From: CALGYY01 sp964585485
Lineage (GTDB): Bacteria; Bacteroidota; Bacteroidia; Bacteroidales; CAIWKO01
Reading direction: 5' to 3'
Length of the DNA: 24,988 nucleotides
NCBI GenBank assembly: GCA_964585485.1
Contig: CAZPDS010000040.1
Coordinates: 1-24,988 of the forward strand
In this document: piece by piece, positions 8,399-15,263 of the stretch
Layout: every line of letters begins with the position of its first letter
How positions within the stretch are numbered: position 1 is the first letter of the stretch
Program-made: the position numbers and the translations under genes
The notes under the pieces: generated by a model
Databases searched by the model: none
What the model saw: only the letters and a program-made list of their open reading frames with translations
Told to the model about the DNA's origin: nothing

Positions 8399-8869
8399 AT
8401 GGTCCTAAATTCCCCCCAAATGGATTGTTCCGTCACCCATCAACACCTTATGGACTACCTGGAAAACAAGACCCCACAGGTTCTCCATCAGCAGATTTCG
8501 GATCATTTGCGACACTGTCAGGCCTGCCAGGCTGATGCAGCTAAAATTCAGGAATACCTGGACGTGCTTCCGCAGATGAAAAGCACCAACCCCAACCCCT
8601 TTCTTTTCACCCGCATTGAACAGGCGCTACAGCAAGAAACCGCCCCCGTCCCCGCTCCTATCCCACGCTTTGTGCGGGTATTCAACACCCTGGTGGTTGG
8701 CCTGCTGTTGGTGAGCACCGCCGTGGCCGGGCTTTACCTATTGAGCAACCCGCAAAGCAATATGGAGGAAACCCCCAAAGAGACAAGCATCGCTTACATC
8801 GCCGATGAATACCAACTCGACTTAAACAACCAGGATTTGATGGAATCCTATTACCTAACCCAGGAATAA
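8399..8869 (+). CDS. Membrane-anchored zinc-finger (zf-HC2) anti-sigma factor-like protein
   Basis: The N-terminal part carries the ZAS-type motif H-x3-C-x2-C (DHLRHCQAC, about residues 35-43 from this start), preceded by C10 and H14. This is the layout of anti-sigma domains that hold ECF sigma factors at the membrane. One transmembrane helix follows at about 96-115 (TLVVGLLLVSTAVAGLYLL), then a short acidic periplasmic tail. Possible starts are ATG 8399, ATG 8420 (MDCSVTHQ, where similarity to the family would begin) and an upstream TTG 8381; 8399 is a compromise. A near-consensus -7 box AAACTTTG (7 of 8) lies at 8360-8367. The stop is 5 bp before the next gene, so an operon is likely. No sigma factor gene is adjacent, which is unusual for this family. 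Confidence 0.7.
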   Translation: MVLNSPQMDCSVTHQHLMDYLENKTPQVLHQQISDHLRHCQACQADAAKIQEYLDVLPQMKSTNPNPFLFTRIEQALQQETAPVPAPIPRFVRVFNTLVVGLLLVSTAVAGLYLLSNPQSNMEETPKETSIAYIADEYQLDLNNQDLMESYYLTQE

Positions 8870-8874
8870 AACCT

Positions 8875-9435
8875 ATGGCCTCGAAAAAAAACATCTTAAG
8901 TATTGTGCTGATCATCCTGATGGCCCTGAACATTGTGGCCCTGGGCAGCCTGTTTTTCTGGCACCGCAGCTGCGACCGCAAACCGGTAACGGAGCAGGAA
9001 GTCCGCCGTCATCATCGCGGGGAATTTCTTAAAAAGGAACTCAACCTCAGTGATGAACAAAGTAAAATGATGGACCAGCTGGCCCTGCGTCATCGCGATA
9101 CCATTCGCTTCTGGGCCGACCGCATGCGCGAAAAAAGAGCACAGCTCACCCTTGAAATGATGAAACCGCAGCCGCAAGATACGGTCATCAACCATATCGC
9201 TGACGAAATTGGTGACATTTACGGCACCTTGCGCAAGTTAAATGTGCAGCACTACCGTGAAATGAAATCGGTATGCAAGGGCAGCGAGCAGATTGCCAAA
9301 CTCGACACTTTATTCAAAGGTATTTTTTGTTGTGATGATGCCATGCCGGGCCGTCGTGATCACAACAAACACCAGGGATGTGCTGCGCCCTGTGCGAAAG
9401 AGCCGACCGGCTGTTCCGCTCCGGCCAGGCAATGA
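8875..9435 (+). CDS. Periplasmic heavy-metal-sensor/Spy-CpxP-like protein, membrane-anchored
   Basis: The 186-residue product has an N-terminal transmembrane anchor (about residues 7-28). A helical periplasmic domain at about 48-145 contains ELNLSDEQ, the L(S/T)xEQ motif of heavy-metal-resistance/CpxP-like proteins, with heavily charged helices on both sides. The C-terminal 35 residues are rich in Cys and His (C152, C153, C169, C173, C180, plus H163 and H166), suggesting metal or thiol chemistry not found in the minimal family. It begins 5 bp after the anti-sigma gene and is followed at 60 bp by a second Spy-like gene. The family typically acts as a periplasmic chaperone or sensor in envelope and metal stress. 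The specific metal is not evident. Confidence 0.75.
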   Translation: MASKKNILSIVLIILMALNIVALGSLFFWHRSCDRKPVTEQEVRRHHRGEFLKKELNLSDEQSKMMDQLALRHRDTIRFWADRMREKRAQLTLEMMKPQPQDTVINHIADEIGDIYGTLRKLNVQHYREMKSVCKGSEQIAKLDTLFKGIFCCDDAMPGRRDHNKHQGCAAPCAKEPTGCSAPARQ

Positions 9436-9495
9436 GACCCTGCTTTACGATTTTTACACAAGCAATTATTTGTTCATTTAACCTAAAACTCAATT

Positions 9496-10131
9496 ATGAA
9501 AATTAGAAAATTTGTTGCAGCGTCCTTAATGACCGTTGCTATGATCAGTATTTCCGCGCTCAGCGCGAACGCCCAGGAGAAAGCCTGTTGTCCTTCCCAG
9601 GGTAAAGCCGCCCAGTGCCAGCCTGCCGGCGAGCATCAGTGCCCCATGTCGATGTTAAGCGATGAGCAGAAGAAACAAATTGAACCGCAGAAAAATGCGT
9701 TGATGAAAGAACAGCTAACGCTGAAGAATCAGATTGCCGAGAAGAAAGCACACCTGCGCACCCTGAGCATGATGGATGAGGCAAGCATGGCCGACATCAA
9801 CAAAACCATTGACGAAATCTATGGTATGAAAGCCGATATGGCCAAGAAAAAAGAAGCCATGACCCAGACCATCCGCAAGATGCTGACCCCTGAACAGCGC
9901 ATGAAATTCGACATGCAGCGTGCCAAAGGCGGCGATGATGACTGCAAAGGCATGGGCAAAGCCGGTCACGGTGCGGGCATGCAGGGTGCAGGCTGTCAGC
10001 CCCAGGGAATGAAGCAGGGCGAAGGCTGCCAGCACCAGGGTACGGCACCGGCCGGACAAGGCTGCCAGCACCAGGGTATGCAGCATGGCCAGACCCCGGG
10101 CGCGAACTGCCCCTCCAAAACCACCAAGTAA
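9496..10131 (+). CDS. Periplasmic Spy/CpxP-like protein with Cys/His/Met-rich tail
   Basis: The 211-residue product has a signal peptide (cleavage likely after SANA, residue 26). A helical region at about 54-143 has LSDEQKKQIEPQ near its start and LTPEQRMKFD near its end, both echoing the LTxxQ motifs of Spy/CpxP. It is flanked by cysteine clusters: C31, C32, C41, C49 before it and C150, C167, C178, C190, C205 after it. The tail repeats a GCQHQG unit and includes several GM and H residues, a composition typical of soft-metal (copper, nickel, zinc) binding. A 21-bp direct repeat underlies two of these units, 36 bp apart (10022-10042 and 10058-10078). The gene is probably in the same stress/metal operon as the two genes before it. 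A metal-buffering chaperone role is inferred. Confidence 0.75.
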   Translation: MKIRKFVAASLMTVAMISISALSANAQEKACCPSQGKAAQCQPAGEHQCPMSMLSDEQKKQIEPQKNALMKEQLTLKNQIAEKKAHLRTLSMMDEASMADINKTIDEIYGMKADMAKKKEAMTQTIRKMLTPEQRMKFDMQRAKGGDDDCKGMGKAGHGAGMQGAGCQPQGMKQGEGCQHQGTAPAGQGCQHQGMQHGQTPGANCPSKTTK

Positions 10132-10139
10132 CTATGTAA

Positions 10140-10281
10140 GGGCGGGGCTAGCCCCCGCCCACCATCGGGCGAAGCAAAGCCCCCGCCCACCATCGGGCGA
10201 AGCAAAGCCCCCGCCCACCATCGGGCGAAGGTCAGCCCCCGCCCCATCTGTCAACGAAAGGGCGGGGCTTGCCCCCGCCCC
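10140..10281. repeat. GC-rich hairpin array with 28-bp tandem units
   Basis: Three consecutive 28-bp units begin CCCCCGCCCACCATCGGGCG at 10152, 10180 and 10208 (the last with a changed end), and a partial unit follows at 10236. The block is bounded by two matching hairpins, GGGCGGGG-ctagc-CCCCGCCC (10140-10160) and GGGCGGGG-cttgc-CCCCGCCC (10260-10280). Each inner unit can also fold CGCCC...GGGCG. The 5' hairpin begins 9 bp after the Spy-like stop, and the block ends 15 bp before the TonB-receptor ATG. No T-run follows the stems. The look is of a REP-like intergenic repeat rather than a terminator. Confidence 0.85.
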
Positions 10282-10295
10282 AACAAAACCAATCT

Positions 10296-12770
10296 ATGAA
10301 ATACTGTAAGTCCTTCTGCATCCTGCTGCTCTTTTTCGTAACCATCAACCCCCGGCTCGTGGCCCAACAGGCCGCAGGTGGCGGAAGCAGCAGTCAACCC
10401 CAGGGCATCATCCTGGGCAGTGTCACCGATAAAAAAACCGGGCATCCCGTAGAATACGCCAATGTGGTGTTGTACCGTGTCAAGGATTCGGCGCTCGTTA
10501 CGGGCGTAGTCACCGATAGCAAAGGCATTTTCCGTTTGGAGAAAATTCAATTTGGGAATTTCTACGTAAAAGTCAATTTCATTGGCTACAAGGTGGCTGA
10601 ACTGGGCGATATCCAGTTGCGACCGGAGACGCCGATAAAGAATCTCGGTGAGATTCTGCTGGAAGTTACCAGCACACGGCTGGAAGGCGCCACCATTACG
10701 GCGGAGCGGGAGCAGATGGAATACAATTTGGACAAAAAAGTGGTGAATGTAGACAAGAACCTGTCGCTGGCGGGTGGCTCTGCGATTGAGGTCATGCAAA
10801 CCATTCCCTCGGTGACGGTGGATGTAGAAGGCAATGTGAGTCTTCGCGGAAGCAGCAACGTAACCATTCTGGTGGACGGCCGCCCGTCGAACTTTACGAG
10901 TCTGGATCAGTTGCCGGCCAGCATGATTGAGCGGGTGGAAGTGGTGACCAATCCCTCTGCGCGCTACGATCCTGATGGGATGTCGGGCATCATCAATATC
11001 GTATTAAAAAAGAAAAAAGAACCGGGCTACAACGGCATGATCAGTTTGAACGCCGGCACGGGTGATAAATACATGGGGTCCTTGAACCTCAACTACCGGT
11101 ACAACAAAATCAATGTGTTCACCAACTACGACCTTCGTTACTTCAGCATGAAGGGAAGTTCGGAGAACCACCGTGAATCGTGGTTTAACGACACCTCATC
11201 GTTTCTGGATCAATTCAACACCAGCCGCAACCGCGGAAAATTTCACAACATCAAGGCCGGTGTAGATTACTTCATCAACGACTTCAACACCCTGTCGGTA
11301 TCGGGCTCCTATCATTTCCGGGCCATGCGTTCGTCGAACGTGTATAAAAATGCAGGTTTGGACTGGCAGGAGGTAATGACCAATTATTACGAGCGGGTGA
11401 GTGACGGCATCAACAGCTCGGATGGGTACGAGGCGGCGGTGAATTACAAAAAAACCTTTGAGCAGAAAGGGCGTGAGTGGACCATTGACGCGTCGTACGA
11501 GAAGCATGACAACGAATCGGGGCAAGACATGCGTTTGCAATACTACGATATGAATTACGTGGGCATTGATGAGACGGAATATCAGGAAAGCAGCACCATC
11601 AACGACAATTATGAGTTGCAGTTCCGCACGGATTACGTTCATCCGCTTGGCAAAGGGCGGATTGAAGCCGGGTACAAATTTGATTACAACAGCAACGATC
11701 AGGATTACCTTATCAGCGAACTCGACGCTATGAACAACTGGGTTGTGGATGAAAACACCAGCAATCAGTTTATCTATCAGGAGCAGATTCATGCGGCCTA
11801 CGCCATATACAGCAACAGCATAAAAAAATTCAAGTACCAGGCCGGGCTTCGGCTGGAAGAATCATTCTCGGCCGGCAACCAGGTAACGCAGAACATGAAG
11901 TTCACCAAAGCGCGGTTTGGGTGGTTTCCGACGGTGCACCTGAAGTACGAATTCAACGACCATCACGACATGCAGCTAAGTTACAGCCGACGTGTGCGTC
12001 GGCCGCGGCTGTGGAATTTGAATCCATTCACCAATTATTCGGATCCCATGAACCTGTCGACGGGGAATCCTTACCTGGATCCGGAGTACACGAACTCCCT
12101 GGAACTTGGTTATGATTTCGCCCGTGAAGGCACCAACATCAATACCTCCTTATTTTACCGTCAGACCACAGGCATCATGTCGCGTGTAACGACGCTGGAT
12201 TCCACTGGTGTATCCCACACCACCTGGGAAAACCTGAACAACGGCACCTCCTATGGTTTGGAACTCGTGTTTGGACAGAAGCTGTTTAAATGGTGGAAGA
12301 TCAATGCCAGCGGCAGTTTCTTCCATCAGCAGTTTGAGGGAGATCAGGTGAACGAGCAAGCCCGCAGCAGCAACAGCTGGACGGGGAAGGTCAACAGTGC
12401 CTTTACGCCCATGAAAGGATTCGACATTCAGCTATCCTTCTTCTACAACTCGCCGGTCGTTAGTGCTTCCGGCGCTTCCGACCGATTCTTCTCGGGAGGT
12501 GGCGGTGCGGGGAAGATGGCCGAGAACTACTGGGCCGATCTGGGCATGCGCAAGGATTTTCTGAAAGGCGCACTCAGTTTGAGTTTGCGGGTTCAGGATC
12601 TTTTCAAAACGCAGAAATACAACTCCTGGTCGTGGGGCGATAACTACGAAACCACGACACAACGTTACCGCGAGAGCCGGGTTCTATTCCTGGGGCTTAC
12701 CTACAAGATCAACGGCGGCGTGAAAAACAAACGGCGCGTCGACAATGGTGACGAAGAGATGGAGTTTTAG
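10296..12770 (+). CDS. TonB-dependent receptor-family outer-membrane protein (OMP_b-brl_3 type)
   Basis: The 824-residue product has a signal peptide (MKYCKSFCILLLFFVTINPRLVAQ). A carboxypeptidase-regulatory-like domain at about 35-110 follows (GSVTDKKTGHPVEYANVVLY, DSKGIFRLEKI). The plug domain lies at about 140-235 (SLRGSSNVTILVDGRPS, IERVEVVTNPSARYDPDGM, GIINIVLKKKK), and then a large barrel rich in aromatic beta-strands ends in EEMEF. This matches the outer membrane beta-barrel family-3 receptors of Bacteroidota, not the longer SusC class, and no SusD gene is adjacent. Members import or bind unknown ligands across the outer membrane, energised by TonB. I chose ATG 10296, which starts the signal peptide; the frame opens earlier at a TTG inside the repeat hairpin. 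It may be read through from the metal-stress genes upstream, so a metal-complex ligand is possible but unproven. Confidence 0.9.
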   Translation: MKYCKSFCILLLFFVTINPRLVAQQAAGGGSSSQPQGIILGSVTDKKTGHPVEYANVVLYRVKDSALVTGVVTDSKGIFRLEKIQFGNFYVKVNFIGYKVAELGDIQLRPETPIKNLGEILLEVTSTRLEGATITAEREQMEYNLDKKVVNVDKNLSLAGGSAIEVMQTIPSVTVDVEGNVSLRGSSNVTILVDGRPSNFTSLDQLPASMIERVEVVTNPSARYDPDGMSGIINIVLKKKKEPGYNGMISLNAGTGDKYMGSLNLNYRYNKINVFTNYDLRYFSMKGSSENHRESWFNDTSSFLDQFNTSRNRGKFHNIKAGVDYFINDFNTLSVSGSYHFRAMRSSNVYKNAGLDWQEVMTNYYERVSDGINSSDGYEAAVNYKKTFEQKGREWTIDASYEKHDNESGQDMRLQYYDMNYVGIDETEYQESSTINDNYELQFRTDYVHPLGKGRIEAGYKFDYNSNDQDYLISELDAMNNWVVDENTSNQFIYQEQIHAAYAIYSNSIKKFKYQAGLRLEESFSAGNQVTQNMKFTKARFGWFPTVHLKYEFNDHHDMQLSYSRRVRRPRLWNLNPFTNYSDPMNLSTGNPYLDPEYTNSLELGYDFAREGTNINTSLFYRQTTGIMSRVTTLDSTGVSHTTWENLNNGTSYGLELVFGQKLFKWWKINASGSFFHQQFEGDQVNEQARSSNSWTGKVNSAFTPMKGFDIQLSFFYNSPVVSASGASDRFFSGGGGAGKMAENYWADLGMRKDFLKGALSLSLRVQDLFKTQKYNSWSWGDNYETTTQRYRESRVLFLGLTYKINGGVKNKRRVDNGDEEMEF

Positions 12771-12772
12771 GA

Positions 12773-14035
12773 TCAGACCTTTGTTTCGAGGAATTTGCTG
12801 AGATTCAGTTTCCGCAAGCGCGGTGCAAACACCGCGGTAAGTCCGGAAATCAGCAAGGTCATTCCACCGCCGAAGAGCACCGAGGGCACCAGTCCCATCA
12901 GCCGCGCCGCAAGGCCGGACTCAAACGAACCGATTTCGTTGGAGGAGCCTACGAAGATGCTGTTGACCGACGACACACGGCCTCGCATAGGGTCCGGGGT
13001 CAGCAGTTGCAGGGTTGTATTGCGGACCACCACGCTAATGTTATCGAAAAAGCCGGTTCCAAAAAGGAAGGCCATGCTCAGCACAAAATCGCGGCTCAGC
13101 GCAAAGCCCAGGATGCATAAGCCAAAGCCGGTAACACCGATGAACATATTTCGTCCGGCATGACGCAGCGGCGGGTTAAAGGCCAGGATAAGCGACATCA
13201 GAATCGCCCCGAGGGCTGGTGCGGCCCGCAGGAAACCCAGTCCTTTTGGTCCCACCATGAGGACTTCTGAGGCAAAGGCGGGCAGGAGTATCACCGCGCC
13301 GCCGAATAAAACGGCGAACATATCGAGGGCCATGACGCCCAGAATAACCTGGTTCTTGAAGACAAAGCGCAGGCCTTCCTTCACGCTGGCCACCATGCCC
13401 TGTTTAACCAGGGGTGCGGGCAGTGGCCGTCCGCGGGTAAGCAGCAAAAAGAAAAAGCATAGCACCATGCAAACCACCACCGTGAGATAGGCGGCATTAA
13501 CCCCGACAAAGCCATAGATCAGTCCGCCGGTAGCTGGTCCCGACACGGCCGCGATATACCAAACGGTGCTGTTCCAACTGGCCGAGTTCGCGTAATGTTC
13601 GCGGGGAACGATCTGCGCCACGAAGGCGTGGACCGCCGGAAAGAGCAGACCGCGGGCGATGCCCGTAAAAAAGATAACGCTGTAGATGGGTACGACGCCG
13701 AGGCTTTGAAAAAGCACCGAGAAACGGAACGAGAACAGCCATAAGGCCACCGCCCCCAACAGGTATCCCAGGGAGGTTATCATCACCACTTTTTTGCGTT
13801 CGAATATATCGGCGATATGCCCGCCAAACAAGGCCACGGTAAGGAAGGGAATCGCCTCGGCTAATCCAATCAGCCCCAGCGAAAAGGGATCGTGCGTGAT
13901 CTCGTAAACTTGCCAGCCCACTACCACACTCTGCATCTGAATAGCGAAGGTGAGGAAAAACCGCGCTGAGGTAAAGTAGCGGTAATCCCTCAACTTCCAT
14001 ACAGCAAATGCATTCTTTTTTGAAACGGCTTTCAT
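12773..14035 (-). CDS. MFS transporter, EntS/MFS_3-like exporter
   Basis: The 420-residue product is almost entirely hydrophobic, with about twelve transmembrane segments. The major-facilitator loop 2-3 motif is seen as GGHIADIFERKK at 71-82. The start (FAVWKLRDYRYFTSARFFLTFAIQMQSVVVGWQVYEIT) and RGRVSSVNSIFVGSSNEIGSFESG in the second half are typical of the MFS_3 branch that includes the enterobactin exporter EntS and related drug exporters. It sits in the inner membrane and probably exports a small organic molecule with proton exchange. Its stop is 2 bp from the stop of the convergent TonB-receptor gene; this arrangement recalls siderophore loci but no biosynthetic gene is present. The region upstream of its ATG is a tandem-repeat array rather than a recognisable promoter. 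The substrate is not predictable. Confidence 0.88.
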   Translation of the reverse strand: MKAVSKKNAFAVWKLRDYRYFTSARFFLTFAIQMQSVVVGWQVYEITHDPFSLGLIGLAEAIPFLTVALFGGHIADIFERKKVVMITSLGYLLGAVALWLFSFRFSVLFQSLGVVPIYSVIFFTGIARGLLFPAVHAFVAQIVPREHYANSASWNSTVWYIAAVSGPATGGLIYGFVGVNAAYLTVVVCMVLCFFFLLLTRGRPLPAPLVKQGMVASVKEGLRFVFKNQVILGVMALDMFAVLFGGAVILLPAFASEVLMVGPKGLGFLRAAPALGAILMSLILAFNPPLRHAGRNMFIGVTGFGLCILGFALSRDFVLSMAFLFGTGFFDNISVVVRNTTLQLLTPDPMRGRVSSVNSIFVGSSNEIGSFESGLAARLMGLVPSVLFGGGMTLLISGLTAVFAPRLRKLNLSKFLETKV

Positions 14036-14053
14036 CCAGTAATCTTTCTACGA

Positions 14054-14176
14054 AGTCCCTAGTCTTTAGTCCCTAGTCTTTAGTCCCTAGTCTTTAGTCC
14101 CTAGTCTTTAGTCCCTGTTCTTTGTTCTTTGGTCTTCCCTATTCCCTATTCCCTATTCCCTATTCCCTATTCCCTG
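14054..14176. repeat. Composite heptanucleotide array (AGTCCCT/AGTCTTT, then CCCTATT)
   Basis: Nine 7-bp units alternate strictly AGTCCCT and AGTCTTT (14054-14116). They are followed by two GTTCTTT units (14117-14130), a 6-bp GGTCTT, five exact CCCTATT units (14137-14171) and a partial CCCTG. The array nearly fills the gap between the MFS start codon and the stop of the transglutaminase-like gene. It joins the two heptamer types that occur separately elsewhere in the window. Confidence 0.92.
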
Positions 14177-14181
14177 CCTCC

Positions 14182-15153
14182 TCAGATTTCCATAATTCCA
14201 ACAATATCCTCGGCCAGAAACGCCCCGCCGGGGTAGTTCCTGGTATAGTCGAAATTTAGCCAGATGTTGTTCCATCCATCCTGATGGTAATAGATGCGTT
14301 CGCCCAGGGATTCTTTATAGAACAATCGGTTTTTGATGAGATCCACGATAGCCGGCAATTCTTCATAGGTACCCACTTTTACTTCCGGATACAGGTGTGC
14401 GGAGGTGCGGACCAGGCGGACTTCGCCGCCCACGGCTTTGATACAGGCGGCCATTAGAATGGAATAATCGTCACAATCGCCCGACATCAGGGGGATGGAT
14501 TCGCTGGCGGAGGCGTAGTACTCTTCCCATTTGGGATCACTCACGTACTCCCAGCGATACATGACTTTAAAAATACTGAAATACTTGCGTTGATTACGGT
14601 ATTCGTAGGGCACATGCGCCTCGGTGAAATAGCGCTGGGCCGCTCGCAGCGCGAAATCGCGGACCACGGGATCTTTGTAATTTATGGCGGAACGGATCTT
14701 TTCGCCATCGGGAATATTCGATTTCACCTCGCCCAGAAAGGGGATTTTAATCGGGTTCGTGCCGACGTAGGTGAGCAAATCATAATAACTACGGTAGACA
14801 TCCGAGAAGCCGAAGCCTCCGACCAGCTGGCCGACGAGCAGAACAACGAGCATCACCACCGAAGCACCATAGAGAAAAAACCGCACGAAATAAGCGGTCA
14901 CGCGTAGGAGGGCAAATATCACGATCACCAGCAAGACCCCTTCGACATTGAAACCCTCGCCCACCGGAATTCTGATATCGGGCATGTAACGGTAAAGTAA
15001 AATGAACAAGGGCACGGTCAGAATGGCCGATATCAGGGTTAGCACAAAACTCGAGAGTATGCGCTTGCTGTCCTCCACCAACTCTTTTTCCAACACTACC
15101 CGGCCGGAGTTATCTTCCGTTGGCGTTTTTCGTTTCAGTAATTTTAAAAACAT
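14182..15153 (-). CDS. Membrane-anchored transglutaminase-like (papain-fold) protein
   Basis: Counting from ATG 15153 the product has 323 residues. Three hydrophobic segments lie at about 33-54, 71-88 and 89-113. A soluble domain follows with a plausible Cys-His-Asp triad: C227 in SGDCDDYSILMAACIKAVGG, H253 in TSAHLYPEV and D302 in WLNFDYTRNYPGG. GDCDD followed by an alpha-helix is the usual nucleophile context of the transglutaminase-like superfamily (PF01841 and relatives). Members cleave or cross-link peptide bonds; the real reaction here is not known. A longer frame begins at TTG 15159, but that lies within the putative -7 box, so ATG 15153 is preferred. The gene is flanked by repeat arrays on both sides and looks monocistronic. 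Confidence 0.8.
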   Translation of the reverse strand: MFLKLLKRKTPTEDNSGRVVLEKELVEDSKRILSSFVLTLISAILTVPLFILLYRYMPDIRIPVGEGFNVEGVLLVIVIFALLRVTAYFVRFFLYGASVVMLVVLLVGQLVGGFGFSDVYRSYYDLLTYVGTNPIKIPFLGEVKSNIPDGEKIRSAINYKDPVVRDFALRAAQRYFTEAHVPYEYRNQRKYFSIFKVMYRWEYVSDPKWEEYYASASESIPLMSGDCDDYSILMAACIKAVGGEVRLVRTSAHLYPEVKVGTYEELPAIVDLIKNRLFYKESLGERIYYHQDGWNNIWLNFDYTRNYPGGAFLAEDIVGIMEI

Positions 15154-15156
15154 GCA

Positions 15157-15164
15157 CAAAAGTA
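15157..15164 (-). promoter_or_regulatory. Bacteroidota -7 box for the transglutaminase-like gene
   Basis: Read on the minus strand this is TACTTTTG, an exact match to TAnnTTTG, followed by TGC and then the ATG at 15153. Transcription would begin at or very close to the start codon, so the mRNA may be leaderless. The -33 element is not clear because the upstream DNA is the repeat array. Confidence 0.55.
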
Positions 15165-15173
15165 GGATAAAAA

Positions 15174-15229
15174 CAGGGAATAGGGAACAGGGAATAGTGG
15201 AGAGGTGGAGAGGTGGAGAGGTGGAGAGG
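15174..15229. repeat. Composite array: AGGGAA-type heptamers plus four 8-bp TGGAGAGG units
   Basis: CAGGGAA, TAGGGAA, CAGGGAA (15174-15194) are followed by TAG and four exact TGGAGAGG units (15198-15229). The array fills the space between the two divergent -7 boxes at 15157-15164 and 15241-15248, so its length sets the region where both -33 elements would fall. Confidence 0.85.
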
Positions 15230-15240
15230 GAAGATTTGCG

Positions 15241-15248
15241 TACTTTTG
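15241..15248 (+). promoter_or_regulatory. Bacteroidota -7 box for the NAD(P)-binding protein gene
   Basis: TACTTTTG is an exact match to TAnnTTTG, 15 bp upstream of the ATG at 15264. This supports that start over the in-frame upstream ATG at 15213, which lies inside the repeat array and before the promoter box. Confidence 0.6.
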
Positions 15249-15263
15249 TACAAAATTAGAAGA

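Noticed and set aside
10140..10160. Intrinsic terminator after the Spy-like gene
   Set aside because: The stem is strong but no T-run follows, and the same hairpin recurs at 10260 right before the receptor gene, so it is better treated as part of the repeat element.
10140..10281. Possible CRISPR array because of regular 28-bp units
   Set aside because: The units are directly adjacent with no variable spacers, and no cas gene is present.
10085..10309. Open frame on the plus strand coding RAGLAPA-like repeats
   Set aside because: It overlaps the end of the Spy-like gene in another frame and is just the GC-rich hairpin repeat read as protein; AGLAPA-type peptides are a known artefact of such repeats.
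10251..10799. Minus-strand frame of 182 codons
   Set aside because: It lies opposite the signal peptide and CarboxypepD-like domain of the TonB receptor, which is a clear gene.
489..12770. Polysaccharide-utilisation locus (SusC/SusD type)
   Set aside because: No SusD-like gene is present, the TonB-family receptor is of the shorter OMP_b-brl_3 type, and it lies about 5.5 kb and several unrelated genes from the DUF4838 unit.
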